Assembly (NCBI RefSeq): GCF_025465275.1
Contig: NZ_JAODNK010000025.1
Span: 107,919-171,918 of the forward strand
Origin: Nocardia sp.
GTDB taxonomy: Bacteria > Actinomycetota > Actinomycetes > Mycobacteriales > Mycobacteriaceae
Direction of reading: 5' to 3'
Length of the DNA: 64,000 nucleotides
Shown here: piece after piece, positions 18,195 to 27,702 of the stretch
How positions within the stretch are numbered: position 1 is the stretch's first letter
Layout: each line of letters starts with the position of its first letter
Program-made: the position numbers and the translations under genes
Notes under the pieces: model-generated
Seen by the model: the letters and a program-made list of their open reading frames with translations, nothing else
The model's database searches: none
What the model was told of the DNA's origin: nothing

Positions 18195-19928
18195 ATGCCC
18201 ACCCACATCCCCGCCCGATCCGGACCCGGATCCGAGGCGGCCCCCGGCACCACGCCCAACCGCGGCGCGGCCCCCGGCAACCCCGCCGAGCGCTCCCCGA
18301 ACCCGGCCGCGCAGGCCCCGAACTCCGTAGCAAGTGGCGCGGATTCAGCATCCCGCTCAGCCACGGGCGCCGGTTCGCCTGGCCGTCACCACAACTCACG
18401 TGGCCTCCAGGACGATGCAGTCTCCGGTCGCGCGACCCTGCGCGATTGGGCGGGGCTCGGTGTTCTGGCACTGGCATTGCTGCTGGTCTCGGTCGACGCC
18501 ACTGTGCTGGATCTGGCTGTGCCCGCTATCAGCAGCGACCTCGCACCCACTACTCCACAGCTGCTGTGGATTATCGACGTCTACTCGTTCGTGCTCGCCG
18601 GTCTGCTCATCACCATGGGCACGCTCGGCGACCGCATCGGACGCCGGCGCCTGCTGCTCATCGGTGCGGCCGCCTTCGGGCTCGCCTCCGCATTCGCCGC
18701 CTTCGCGGTGAATCCCGAAATGCTCATTGCCGCACGCGTTCTGCAGGGCTTGGCCGGTGCGACCCTCATGCCGTCGACCCTCGGCCTGATCCGGTCCATG
18801 TTCACCGACGCCCGGCAGCGCACCATCGCCATCTCGGTCTGGGGCGCGATGGCGGGTTCCGGCGCAGCCATCGGCCCGCTGCTGGGCGGCTGGCTGCTCG
18901 AGCACTTCTGGTGGGGTTCGGTGTTCCTGGTGAACCTGCCGGTCATGGCGCTGCTCCTGGTGCTCGGCCCGTTCCTGGTGCCGGAATCGAAGGACCCGAA
19001 TCCGGGCCGATTCGACCTGGCGAGTGCCGGGCTGTCCATGCTGGCGCTGATCCCGATCGTGTACGCGGTCAAGGAGTTCGCGGCACACGGACCGAGCCTG
19101 AATCAGCTCATCGCTGCGGGTATCGGCGTGCTGGCGGGTGTGCTGTTCATACGCAGGCAGCGGTCGCTGGAAGCACCGCTGATCGACCTGACGCTGTTCC
19201 GCATTCCGCCGTTCCGGGCGGCCGTGCTCGCCAATCTGCTGTCGATCTTCGCGCTGGCCGGTGTGCTGTTCTTCGGATCGCAGTATCTCCAACTGGTGCT
19301 GGGCCGCGCACCCCTGCAGGCGGGTCTGCTGCTGATCCCCGGCACCGTCGGCAGCATGGTCGGTTCGCTCGGCGCGGCCTGGCTGGTGCAGCGCTGGCGT
19401 CCGGTGAGTGTGCTCGCCGGTTCGCTGGTCACCGCCGCCGTCGGCGCCTCGCTGTTCTGGCTGCTGCGCGCCGATCCGTCGGCCTCGGTGCTGCCGTTCA
19501 TCATGGGCTTCCTGCTGATCGGCCTGGGTGTCGGTGTGGCACTGACACTGTCGGCCGACATGATCGTGAGCACCGCACCCGCCGCACGCGCCGGCAATGC
19601 CGCCGCCATTTCGGAGACCGCACTGGAAACCGGTGTAGCCCTGGGTGTGGCGGTGCTCGGCAGTGGTGTCATGGCGGCCTTCCGCCACGGGCTGGACCTG
19701 TCCACAGTCCCGGCCGCACACACCGGTGCGGCACGCGAATCCCTGGGCGGCGCGGTCGAAACCGCACGCGGCCTCCCGGAAGCGGATGCCACGTCACTCC
19801 TGAACGCGGCACACACCGCCTTCGTCGACGGCATCCACCTGGCCGCCACCGGTACGACCCTGATTCTGCTGGTGACAGCCGTGATCACCTACCGCGCCGC
19901 GACAAGCAAGAAGCGCAAGACGCAGTAG
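18195..19928 (+). CDS. MFS drug:H+ antiporter, DHA2 (14-span EmrB/QacA) family
   Basis: Exporter of about 577 residues with an unusual Pro/Ala/Gly/Ser-rich N-terminal extension of about 70 residues before the first span (GLGVLALALLLVSVDATVLDLAVPAI, with the D..VLDLAVP motif C-like region of DHA2). The signature GDRIGRRRLL follows span 2, and GAAIGPLLGGWL is motif C. About 14 hydrophobic spans can be counted. ATG 18195 has GGAAGAG upstream; ATG 18177, in frame, has no ribosome site but directly follows the operator. It is probably regulated by the divergent TetR. The substrate is unknown. Confidence 0.92.
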   Translation: MPTHIPARSGPGSEAAPGTTPNRGAAPGNPAERSPNPAAQAPNSVASGADSASRSATGAGSPGRHHNSRGLQDDAVSGRATLRDWAGLGVLALALLLVSVDATVLDLAVPAISSDLAPTTPQLLWIIDVYSFVLAGLLITMGTLGDRIGRRRLLLIGAAAFGLASAFAAFAVNPEMLIAARVLQGLAGATLMPSTLGLIRSMFTDARQRTIAISVWGAMAGSGAAIGPLLGGWLLEHFWWGSVFLVNLPVMALLLVLGPFLVPESKDPNPGRFDLASAGLSMLALIPIVYAVKEFAAHGPSLNQLIAAGIGVLAGVLFIRRQRSLEAPLIDLTLFRIPPFRAAVLANLLSIFALAGVLFFGSQYLQLVLGRAPLQAGLLLIPGTVGSMVGSLGAAWLVQRWRPVSVLAGSLVTAAVGASLFWLLRADPSASVLPFIMGFLLIGLGVGVALTLSADMIVSTAPAARAGNAAAISETALETGVALGVAVLGSGVMAAFRHGLDLSTVPAAHTGAARESLGGAVETARGLPEADATSLLNAAHTAFVDGIHLAATGTTLILLVTAVITYRAATSKKRKTQ

Positions 19929-20025
19929 CCCTCGTCATCCCGGCGCGCTTTTGGCCGGGATCCACACCCGAAGGTGCTCAGCCGATCTCGGTGGATCCCG
20001 GCAAAAGCATCCCGAGATGACGAGG
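19929..20025. repeat. Long inverted repeat element, copy 2 (CGTCATCCCGG family)
   Basis: CCTCGTCATCCCGGCGCGCT and TTTGGCCGGGATCCAC form the left arm; GTGGATCCCGGCAAAAGC to GATGACGAGG form the right arm, about 97 bases in all. It begins at the stop codon of the MFS gene, between convergent genes. Confidence 0.9.
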
Positions 20026-20065
20026 TCGTCTGGTGAATGATGGCGGGGCGGTCTCGTGAATATGG

Positions 20066-20113
20066 CTGTGGCCCGGATGTTTCCGTGTTCTACGTGAAAC
20101 ATCCGGGCCACAG
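20066..20113. terminator. Bidirectional hairpin terminator
   Basis: Seventeen-base inverted repeat, CTGTGGCCCGGATGTTT (20066-20082) and AAACATCCGGGCCACAG (20097-20113), with a 14-base loop. It lies between the convergent MFS and DUF4407 genes. Confidence 0.8.
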
Positions 20114-20141
20114 TTGTTTCGGCGACGATGCCGAAGGAGTC

Positions 20142-21941
20142 CTATTTCTTGTCGTTACCCGGCGGGAGTTCGCGCGGGCCGCGGTATTCGAGCTCGGGCG
20201 CACGGTGGCCCGGGAGCGTGTTCTGGTGCGGGACCGGCGGCAACTGGTAGTTCGGGTCGACGACCTGACCTTGCGGCAGCGCACCGTAGTTCGGGTAGGG
20301 CTGCTGGTACGGCTGATCCACCACATTCGAGGCGACGCGCTGGGCGTACTGCTGTTGCGCGCCCGGCGGCAGCTGGTAGCCGTACTGCGGCTGGGCGTAC
20401 ATCTGCTGCTGCTGTGCGGAATCCTCGGAGTTCATCGTCACCTTGCGGGTGCGCCGCAGCGTGAAGGTGATCTCCTCGGCCTCTTCGAACGCCTGCCGCA
20501 CGGTGCGCAGCGGATGCGTGGCGGTATCGATGGCATTGGCCACGAACGACGGCACCAGCGGCCGGATCCAGCGAGCCGCGGTATCGGTGAACGGCACCGT
20601 GCCGATGATCGGAAGTTCCAGTCCGCCACCCTTGTTCGCGGGGGCGGGATGCGGGGCCGGTGCGAGTGCACCCGCGGCGCCCACCGGCGCCACCGTCCCC
20701 GATGCGAAGTGGGCGGGCAGGTTCGGTGTCACGATCCTCTCCTGGGACACGGAGCCGTCCTTTCGGTTCCCGGCCGGCAGTTCAAGCTGTGCGGCACGGT
20801 CGAATTCGTCGATGGCGCGTTGCTGCGCCGGTTCGGTGATGCCGATCTCGAAGCCGCCGATGGACGCGATGATGCGCTTGCGCTGTCGCTCCCGATCGAT
20901 GGCGGTATCGGCGTGCAGGGCCAGTTTGGCCGCGGTGAGCTGTTGTTCGGCCCGCAGCGTCTCGGCCTCGACCCGGGTCTCGGCCTGCTTGAGCGCAATG
21001 GCGGTGGCGGCGGCGTGTTCCACTCGGTCGGTGGCGGTGCGGGTGGCGAGCTCGCGATCGAACGCGGTCTCCCCGCGCCACCAGCGCAACAGCAGAGGCA
21101 GCAGCGCGAGCACCACCAGGAGCAGCGCGGTGGCCAGGCGCAGAGCCAGCGGACCGGCGTGGTCGGTGGTGTAGTCGTTCATGGCGACCCACCGGGCGCC
21201 GAGACCGCGATCGCCGTCGGTGTAGGCGGCGGCGCGGGCGGCGCCGAGCGCCTTGTCCTTATCGGTGATGGTGGTGTCCAGCCCGCCGACCTTGGCCTGG
21301 GCGGCGGTGAGCTGGGCATGGGCGTCGTCGGCCACCTGATTGGCGGTGCGTTCCTCGGGTCCGCGCCCCGGGTCACCGGTGATCCGGGTCTGCGGGCAGT
21401 CCGGTGTCGGACGGTATTCGCAACGCGCGGTCACCAAGGCGACGTCGTATTCGTTCTGCGCCTTGGTTATCTGCTGATCGAGGGTGGCGCGGTCGGTGCG
21501 CGCCTGATCGAGATCGGTGCGGGCGGTGACCACGGCGGGCGCGGATTCGACTCCACGCCGGGCGGTTTCGTCGAGCAGCCGGTTCACGGTGCCGCCGAAC
21601 AGCACGGTACCGGCCAATTCGGCGATGAACACGCCGACCACGGCGGCGACAGTTATCCGCGCGGCGAATTCGGCTCGTACCCGTGGGGTTTCGGCTCTCC
21701 CCGGAGTGGAGGCGGTGGCCAGGGCCCGGGAGACCGCACCCACCAGCAGGGTGGCGATCAGGGCGATGACGACGACCGCGGCCAGTGGCCATTCGGCGGC
21801 GCTGGTGGCCAGTGCTGTCACGATGCCCGAGGTAACGGCGAACACTGCCACCACGGCTCCGGTCACCGAGTATGCGGTGCGTTCGTGCCGTTCGGTGACC
21901 CCCGCGTGCGCGCCGCCGAGCCAGGTGAGCAGAACGGTCAT
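20142..21941 (-). CDS. DUF4407-domain membrane protein with long coiled coil
   Basis: A 599-residue protein. The first 30 residues (LLTWLGGAHAGV) and four membrane spans (about 25-45, 48-70, 92-115, 265-290) match DUF4407. Between spans 3 and 4 is a large external helical region with two Cys (CEYRPTPDC). After span 4 comes a cytoplasmic coiled coil (about 300-365) rich in Ala, Glu, Arg and Gln. The C-terminal 100 residues are Gln/Pro/Tyr-rich. The function is unknown; DUF4407 proteins in actinobacteria are often near signalling or surface genes. It stands alone between a terminator and the gltB leader. Confidence 0.85.
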   Translation of the reverse strand: MTVLLTWLGGAHAGVTERHERTAYSVTGAVVAVFAVTSGIVTALATSAAEWPLAAVVVIALIATLLVGAVSRALATASTPGRAETPRVRAEFAARITVAAVVGVFIAELAGTVLFGGTVNRLLDETARRGVESAPAVVTARTDLDQARTDRATLDQQITKAQNEYDVALVTARCEYRPTPDCPQTRITGDPGRGPEERTANQVADDAHAQLTAAQAKVGGLDTTITDKDKALGAARAAAYTDGDRGLGARWVAMNDYTTDHAGPLALRLATALLLVVLALLPLLLRWWRGETAFDRELATRTATDRVEHAAATAIALKQAETRVEAETLRAEQQLTAAKLALHADTAIDRERQRKRIIASIGGFEIGITEPAQQRAIDEFDRAAQLELPAGNRKDGSVSQERIVTPNLPAHFASGTVAPVGAAGALAPAPHPAPANKGGGLELPIIGTVPFTDTAARWIRPLVPSFVANAIDTATHPLRTVRQAFEEAEEITFTLRRTRKVTMNSEDSAQQQQMYAQPQYGYQLPPGAQQQYAQRVASNVVDQPYQQPYPNYGALPQGQVVDPNYQLPPVPHQNTLPGHRAPELEYRGPRELPPGNDKK

Positions 21942-22424
21942 GGGAGCTCACATCCTCTAAGTCCCAGGCTGATTCGGCTTCTCGAAACCGTCGCTTAATC
22001 GTTGTCTTGGACACAGTGCTGTCTCAGCGTGACAGGCTCACCGGCGTTCCACCGAGTGTGGCGGCGGGTATGTGGTCAGGCTCACATCGGCGTGTTTCCA
22101 GCGTGTGACGTGGTGTTGATCACGCAGCTCTCGGGCCACGAATCATCACTCAACAGTGACTTATCGCATATTCACAGTTAGCTAGCCGTGTGCTGAATCC
22201 CACAGTTTGTAAAGATTCCGTACGGTCGGAACGTTGCAATGGCTTGTCGCCCCGAGCGGCGCGACTTCTGCCACACGGCTCCGGGGAGTTAGCCGCCAAA
22301 TGCCCGGTTTGCCGGATGCCCCTGCGGGGAAACCTCTTTCATTGCAGGTGGGAGGCTGTTCCGGAGCTGCGCCGGGACGGGTGGCCCTTTCCCTCGCGCG
22401 CGCGGAGATCAGTGGGCAAGTCAA
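21942..22424. other. Gene-free upstream region
   Basis: About 480 bases between the divergent DUF4407 and gltB genes. A 98-codon open frame (22190-22486, plus) has no ribosome site and no recognisable domain and is not called. Composition is AT-richer near 22135-22215, compatible with promoters for the minus-strand gene. Confidence 0.5.
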
Positions 22425-22455
22425 CTGAAACACCTGCGCATGCCTGCTTTACACT
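22425..22455 (+). promoter_or_regulatory. Candidate promoter of the gltBD leader transcript
   Basis: TACACT at 22450-22455 fits the actinobacterial TANNNT -10 pattern, with a weak CTGAAA at 22425-22430 as -35. A start near 22462 would give a leader of about 380 bases before gltB that begins just upstream of the five-codon ORF. Confidence 0.45.
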
Positions 22456-22482
22456 GGACAACGCGCAGGTAGTGGAGGATCG

Positions 22483-22500
22483 ATGAAGAAGCCCAGCTAG
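22483..22500 (+). CDS. Candidate leader peptide MKKPS
   Basis: ATG-AAG-AAG-CCC-AGC-TAG with a strong GGAGG site ending five bases before the ATG. Five codons is too short for a functional protein but typical of a leader ORF whose translation controls the RNA behind it. Its last codons and stop form the left arm of the first hairpin of the leader (22493-22507), so a ribosome at the stop would open that hairpin. No repeat of one amino-acid codon is present, so classical attenuation by amino-acid starvation is not evident. Confidence 0.45.
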   Translation: MKKPS

Positions 22501-22829
22501 AAGCTGGTATTAGCCCAACCTAAGTTGGTTGGGCTCGAGTCCTGACTTATCGTTTGCTCTTACGCCGGATGCGACAAGTTCGGCATATCGCCCTACACAG
22601 CCAGAGACCCGATCGGTGCTCAGCGTAGTGGGCGAGAACGGCGCGGCTGGTAGCTAACACGTAAGCGTTCGGTTACCGCCGAGCACCCGACTACGTCCTC
22701 GGAGCGGGTGAACAACTGGAGAGCTGACTGCACGGGACGACCATCAGCGCCGCTGGTCTCCGAAACGTCCGGGCGCAGTCCGACGGAGGCGTTCGACGAA
22801 GGCCGCAATTCTTCGAAGGCCTGTTTTTT
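22493..22829 (+). promoter_or_regulatory. Structured gltB 5' leader, candidate attenuator or riboswitch-like RNA
   Basis: Hairpin 1: CCAGC/GCTGG (22493-22507). Hairpin 2: AGCCCAAC/GTTGGGCT (22512-22535), which can re-pair as CCAAC/GTTGG. Hairpin 3 is tiered: GACTGC/GCAGTC (22726-22731, 22775-22780), GGACG/CGTCC (22735-22739, 22766-22770) and ACCA/TGGT (22740-22743, 22754-22757). The last is AGGCC/GGCCT (22800-22804, 22818-22822) followed one base later by T6 (22824-22829), like an intrinsic terminator. An overlapping CGAAG/CTTCG pairing competes with it. The T-run ends 14 bases before the gltB start. No known riboswitch consensus was recognised. Confidence 0.55.
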
Positions 22830-22843
22830 GTGAAGGCAGAGGC

Positions 22844-25800
22844 ATGACGCAACTTCCCGGCCACAGGTCCCCTACTGGCGGTGCCAGCTATGGATACGGA
22901 CCCCGCGGGCTCTATGACCCGGCGAATGAACACGACTCCTGTGGAGTCGCATTCGTCGTCGATATGCACGGCCGTCGTAGCCGCGACATCGTCGACAAGG
23001 CTATTACCGCCCTGCTGAACCTGGAGCACCGAGGTGCAGCCGGCGCCGAACCCAATTCGGGTGACGGCGCGGGCATCCTGATCCAGCTTCCGGACAAGTT
23101 CTTCCGCGCTGTGGTCGACTTCGAGCTTCCCGCCGAGGGCGCCTACGCCACCGGTATCGCCTTCCTGCCGCAGGCTCGCCGCGAGGCCGCCCGTGCCGGA
23201 TACCGCGTCGAGAAGGTCGTGCGCGAAGAGGGCCTCGAGGTCCTCGGCTGGCGCGAGGTCCCGATCGACGAGTCGTCGCTGGGCGCGCTGTCCCGCGACG
23301 CCATGCCGACCTTCCGGCAGATCTTCATCGCCTCGCCCAAGAACGGCAGCGAGCAGCTGGAGGGCATGGACCTGGAGCGTCGCGCCTACGTCGTCCGCAA
23401 GCGCATCGAGCACGAGCTCGGCAGCGCGGGCGCGGGCGAGGGCAGCGTCGGCAAGGAATCGGTGTACTTCCCGAGCCTGTCCGGCCAGACCTTCGTCTAC
23501 AAGGGCATGTTCACCACCCCGCAGCTGCGGGCGTTCTACCTGGATCTGCAGGACGATCGGGTCGAGTCGGCACTCGGCATCGTGCACTCCCGCTTCTCCA
23601 CCAACACCTTCCCGTCGTGGCCGCTGGCGCACCCCTTCCGGCGCGTCGCCCACAATGGCGAGATCAATACCGTCTCCGGTAACGAGAACTGGATGCGGGC
23701 CCGCGAGGCGCTGCTGAAGTCGAATTCCTTCGGCACCGACAGCGAGGGCAACAACCGCCTGGAGAAGATCTTCCCGGTCTGCACCCCCGGCGCCTCCGAC
23801 ACCGCGCGTTTCGACGAGGTGCTGGAACTGCTGCACCTGGGCGGCCGCAGCCTGCCGCACGCCATGCTCATGATGATCCCCGAGGCGTGGGAACGGCACG
23901 AGTCCATGGACCCGGCCCAGCGCGCCTTCTACCGCTACCACTCGTTCCTCATGGAGCCGTGGGACGGACCGGCCTCGGTGTGCTTCACCGACGGCAAGGT
24001 CGTCGGCGCGGTGCTGGACCGAAACGGTCTGCGCCCCGGCCGCATCTGGGTCACCGACGACGGTCTGGTCGTCATGGCCTCCGAGGTCGGCGTGCTCGAT
24101 ATCGACCCGGCCCGGGTGGTCCAGAAGACCCGCCTGCAGCCCGGCCGCATGTTCCTGGTGGACACCGAGCAGGGTCGCATCATCAGCGATGACGAGGTCA
24201 AGTCGACGCTCGCCGCCGAGGCGCCCTACCAGGAGTGGCTGGACAACGGCCCGACCAAGCTGTCGGACCTGCAGGACCGTCCGCACGAGCACATGTCGCA
24301 CGACCGCGTGCTGATCCGCCAGCAGATCTTCGGATACTCCACCGAGGAACTGAACCTGCTGATCTCGCCGATGGCGCAGACCGGTGGCGAGGCGCTCGGC
24401 TCGATGGGCACCGACACCCCGATCGCGGTGCTGTCCTCGCGTCCGCGGGTGCTGTTCGACTACTTCTCGCAGCTGTTCGCGCAGGTCACCAACCCGCCGC
24501 TGGACGCGCTTCGCGAAGAGGTCGTCACCTCGCTGCGCAGCATGATCGGTCCCGAGGACGATCTGCTGAATCCGGGCCAGCAGTCCTGTCGTCAGATCAC
24601 GCTGACCCAGCCGATTCTGGACAATGACGAGCTGTCCAAGCTTGTGCACATCAATGACGACGGCTCGCGTCCCGACCTGCGTTCGGTCGTGGTGCACGGC
24701 CTGTACCCGGTCGCCGAGGGTGGCCTGGGTCTGCGCAATGCCATTGCGGCCGTGCAGATGCAGGTGTCCGCGGCCATCGACGGTGGCGCGCGGATCATCA
24801 TCCTGTCCGACCGCGAGTCCAACGAGAAGCTGGCGCCGATCCCGTCGCTGCTGCTCACCGCGGCCGTTCATCACCACCTGGTGAAGGAGCGCACCCGCAC
24901 CCAGGTCGGCCTGGTCGTGGAGGCCGGTGACGCCCGCGAGGTGCACCACATGGCCCTGCTGGTCGGCTTCGGCGCGGCGGCGATCAACCCGTACATGGCC
25001 TTCGAGTCCATCGAGGACATGCTCGAGCGCGGTCAGCTGCTGATGCCCGGCAGCACCGGCGATCACTCGGCCGACTTCAAGAAGGCCGTCTACAACTACA
25101 ACAAGGCCGCCGGCAAGGGTGTGCTGAAGGTGATGTCCAAGATGGGCATCTCCACCATCGCCTCCTACCGGGGCGCGCAGCTGTTCCAGGTGGTCGGACT
25201 GTCGCAGGAGCTGGTGGACGAATACTTCACCGGTCTGCGCTCGCCGCTGGACGGCATCGGCCTGGACGGCATCGCGGGCGAGGTCGCGGCGCGGCACCGA
25301 ATCGCGTTCCTGGAGAACCGCAATGAGCGCGCGCACCGCGAGCTCGAGGTCGGCGGCGAATACCAGTGGCGTCGCGAGGGCGAGCTGCACCTGTTCAACC
25401 CGGACACGGTGTTCAAGCTGCAGCACGCGACCCGCTCGGGCCAGTACAAGGTCTTCAAGGAGTACACCAAGCTCGTCGACGATCAGTCGGAGCGCTTGGC
25501 CTCGCTGCGCGGCCTGTTCAAGTTCAAGTCCAAGTCGCGCAACCCGATCTCGATCGACGAGGTCGAGCCGGTGTCCGCGATCGTGAAGCGCTTCTCGACC
25601 GGTGCGATGAGTTACGGCTCCATCTCGTCGGAGGCGCACGAGACCCTCGCGGTCGCCATGAACCGCCTCGGCGGTCGCTCCAATTCCGGTGAGGGCGGCG
25701 AGCATCCGGCCCGCTTCGAGCCGGAGGAGAACGGCGACTGGCGTCGCAGTGCGATCAAGCAGGTGGCATCGGGTCGCTTCGGTGTGACCGCGCACTACCT

Positions 25801-27517
25801 GACCAATTGCACCGATATCCAGATCAAGATGGCGCAGGGCGCGAAGCCCGGCGAGGGCGGCCAGCTGCCCGCGCACAAGGTGTACCCGTGGGTCGCCGAG
25901 GTCCGGCACTCCACGCCCGGCGTGGGTTTGATCTCCCCGCCGCCGCACCACGACATCTACTCGATCGAGGATCTGGCGCAGCTGATCCACGACCTGAAGA
26001 ACGCGAACCCGCAGGCGCGGATTCACGTGAAACTTGTCGCGGAGCCCGGCGTCGGCACCGTCGCCGCGGGTGTCTCCAAGGCGCATGCCGACGTGGTGCT
26101 CATCTCGGGCCACGACGGTGGCACCGGTGCCTCGCCGCTGACCTCGCTGAAGCACGCGGGCGGTCCCTGGGAGCTCGGCCTGGCCGAAACCCAGCAGACG
26201 CTGCTGCTCAACGGGCTGCGCGACCGCATCGTGGTGCAGGTGGACGGTCAGATGAAGACCGGCCGCGACGTCATGATCGCCGCGCTCCTCGGCGCCGAGG
26301 AGTATGGCTTCGCGACTGCGCCGCTGGTGGTTTCGGGCTGCATCATGATGCGCGTCTGCCACCTCGACACCTGTCCCGTCGGCGTCGCCACCCAGAACCC
26401 TGTTCTTCGTGAGCGTTTCACCGGCAAGCCGGAGTTCGTCGAGAACTTCATGAACTACATCGCCGAAGAGGTGCGCGAGCTGCTGGCGTCGCTGGGTCTG
26501 CGAACCCTCGATGAGGCCATCGGCCGGGTCGATCTGCTCGACACCACCCAGGCCAAGCAGCACTGGAAGGCCGCCAAGCTGGATCTGTCGCCCATCCTCG
26601 ACGATGTCGAGACGGCGTTCATGCAGCAGGACCGCCGCAATACCAAGGGTCAGGACCACGGTCTGGACAAGGCCCTGGACAACCAGCTCATCGCGCAGGC
26701 CGCGGATGCGCTGGAGCGCGGCAAGCCGGTCAAGTTCGACACCAAGATCACCAATGTGAACCGGACCGTCGGCACCATGCTCGGCCACGAGGTGACCAAG
26801 CTCTACGGCGGAGTCGGCCTGCCCGACAACACCATCGACATCACGTTCACCGGTTCCGCCGGTAACTCGTTCGGTGCCTTCGTCCCCGCCGGTCTCACCC
26901 TGCGGGTCGTCGGCGACGCGAACGACTATGTCGGCAAGGGCCTTTCGGGTGGCCGCCTGACCGTGCGGCCGTCCCTGGACGTGCCCGCCGAGTTCGTGGC
27001 GGAGCGGAACATCATCGCGGGCAATGTGATCCTGTTCGGCGCCACCAGCGGCCAGGCCTTCATCCGCGGTGTCGTGGGTGAGCGGTTCGCCGTGCGCAAC
27101 TCGGGCGCCACCGCGGTGGTCGAGGGTGTGGGCGACCATGCCTGCGAGTACATGACCGGTGGCCGCGTGGTCATCCTCGGCGAGACCGGCCGCAACTTCG
27201 GCGCCGGCATGTCGGGCGGTACCGCGTTCATCTACAACCCGAACAACACCTTCGAGAAGCACCTGAACACCGAAATGGTGGATCTGGAAGGACTCACGGC
27301 GGACGAGTCCGCGACGCTGCGCGACATCATCGCCCAGCACCGCGACGAGACCGGTTCGGCTGTCGCGGAACGCATCCTGATCGACTGGTCGCAGCAGGTG
27401 AATCACTTCGTGAAGGTGATGCCGCGCGACTACAAGAAGGTCCTGCTGGCCATCTCGGAAGCCGAAAAGGACGGCCGGGACGTCAGTGCCGCGATCATGG
27501 AGGCCGCACGTGGCTGA
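22844..27517 (+). CDS. gltB: Glutamate synthase (NADPH) large subunit
   Basis: The alpha subunit makes glutamate from glutamine and 2-oxoglutarate. The 1557-residue protein has an Ntn glutaminase domain whose catalytic Cys is expected to be Cys33 (HDSCGVAF) after removal of a propeptide. A central domain and an FMN-binding synthase domain follow, with [10 protein letters not shown] and [11 protein letters not shown]. The [3Fe-4S] motif is [13 protein letters not shown] with an upstream Cys (GCIMMRVC). The C-terminal GXGXG beta-helix domain has [21 protein letters not shown]. It is full length for the family. The C-terminus runs into the first unit of a 63-base tandem repeat; the stop lies inside that unit. 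Confidence 0.98.
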   Translation: MTQLPGHRSPTGGASYGYGPRGLYDPANEHDSCGVAFVVDMHGRRSRDIVDKAITALLNLEHRGAAGAEPNSGDGAGILIQLPDKFFRAVVDFELPAEGAYATGIAFLPQARREAARAGYRVEKVVREEGLEVLGWREVPIDESSLGALSRDAMPTFRQIFIASPKNGSEQLEGMDLERRAYVVRKRIEHELGSAGAGEGSVGKESVYFPSLSGQTFVYKGMFTTPQLRAFYLDLQDDRVESALGIVHSRFSTNTFPSWPLAHPFRRVAHNGEINTVSGNENWMRAREALLKSNSFGTDSEGNNRLEKIFPVCTPGASDTARFDEVLELLHLGGRSLPHAMLMMIPEAWERHESMDPAQRAFYRYHSFLMEPWDGPASVCFTDGKVVGAVLDRNGLRPGRIWVTDDGLVVMASEVGVLDIDPARVVQKTRLQPGRMFLVDTEQGRIISDDEVKSTLAAEAPYQEWLDNGPTKLSDLQDRPHEHMSHDRVLIRQQIFGYSTEELNLLISPMAQTGGEALGSMGTDTPIAVLSSRPRVLFDYFSQLFAQVTNPPLDALREEVVTSLRSMIGPEDDLLNPGQQSCRQITLTQPILDNDELSKLVHINDDGSRPDLRSVVVHGLYPVAEGGLGLRNAIAAVQMQVSAAIDGGARIIILSDRESNEKLAPIPSLLLTAAVHHHLVKERTRTQVGLVVEAGDAREVHHMALLVGFGAAAINPYMAFESIEDMLERGQLLMPGSTGDHSADFKKAVYNYNKAAGKGVLKVMSKMGISTIASYRGAQLFQVVGLSQELVDEYFTGLRSPLDGIGLDGIAGEVAARHRIAFLENRNERAHRELEVGGEYQWRREGELHLFNPDTVFKLQHATRSGQYKVFKEYTKLVDDQSERLASLRGLFKFKSKSRNPISIDEVEPVSAIVKRFSTGAMSYGSISSEAHETLAVAMNRLGGRSNSGEGGEHPARFEPEENGDWRRSAIKQVASGRFGVTAHYLTNCTDIQIKMAQGAKPGEGGQLPAHKVYPWVAEVRHSTPGVGLISPPPHHDIYSIEDLAQLIHDLKNANPQARIHVKLVAEPGVGTVAAGVSKAHADVVLISGHDGGTGASPLTSLKHAGGPWELGLAETQQTLLLNGLRDRIVVQVDGQMKTGRDVMIAALLGAEEYGFATAPLVVSGCIMMRVCHLDTCPVGVATQNPVLRERFTGKPEFVENFMNYIAEEVRELLASLGLRTLDEAIGRVDLLDTTQAKQHWKAAKLDLSPILDDVETAFMQQDRRNTKGQDHGLDKALDNQLIAQAADALERGKPVKFDTKITNVNRTVGTMLGHEVTKLYGGVGLPDNTIDITFTGSAGNSFGAFVPAGLTLRVVGDANDYVGKGLSGGRLTVRPSLDVPAEFVAERNIIAGNVILFGATSGQAFIRGVVGERFAVRNSGATAVVEGVGDHACEYMTGGRVVILGETGRNFGAGMSGGTAFIYNPNNTFEKHLNTEMVDLEGLTADESATLRDIIAQHRDETGSAVAERILIDWSQQVNHFVKVMPRDYKKVLLAISEAEKDGRDVSAAIMEAARG

Positions 27518-27645
27518 CCATGTGGGACGCGTGGGGACGTCAGCGCGGCACAGTGACACTTCAAGGCCGCACGTGGCTGATCATGTGGGACGCGTGGGGA
27601 CGTCAGCGCGGCACAGTGACACTTCAAGGCCGCACGTGGCTGACC
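27501..27645. repeat. 63-base tandem repeat between gltB and gltD
   Basis: Units at 27501-27563 and 27564-27626 differ by one base, and a 19-base partial third copy (AGGCCGCACGTGGCTGACC) is at 27627-27645. The first unit contains the last five gltB codons and its stop, so the duplication copied the gene end. The unit is a multiple of three, so one frame stays open through all copies. It widens the gltB-gltD gap to 185 bases. Confidence 0.95.
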
Positions 27646-27702
27646 TGATCCACGCTGGAGTTGTTGGATGCGCCGAACTCGGCGCGAAAATCGGAGTCGT
27701 AA

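Noticed and set aside
22095..22125. TGTGA...TCACG, a possible CRP-like site before gltB
   Set aside because: The spacing is 11 bases instead of six, so it does not fit the CRP consensus.
22190..22486. A 98-codon plus-strand frame upstream of gltB
   Set aside because: No ribosome site or recognisable domain; it runs through the likely promoter of the gltB leader.
22660..22680. GTAA/TTAC palindrome as a GlnR box
   Set aside because: Only four-base halves fit; it lacks the spaced AC repeats expected of GlnR sites and lies inside the leader RNA.
22691..27559. A 1622-codon open frame on the minus strand, opposite gltB
   Set aside because: It mirrors gltB over its whole length, its composition is typical of an antisense shadow in high-GC DNA, and no domain is seen.
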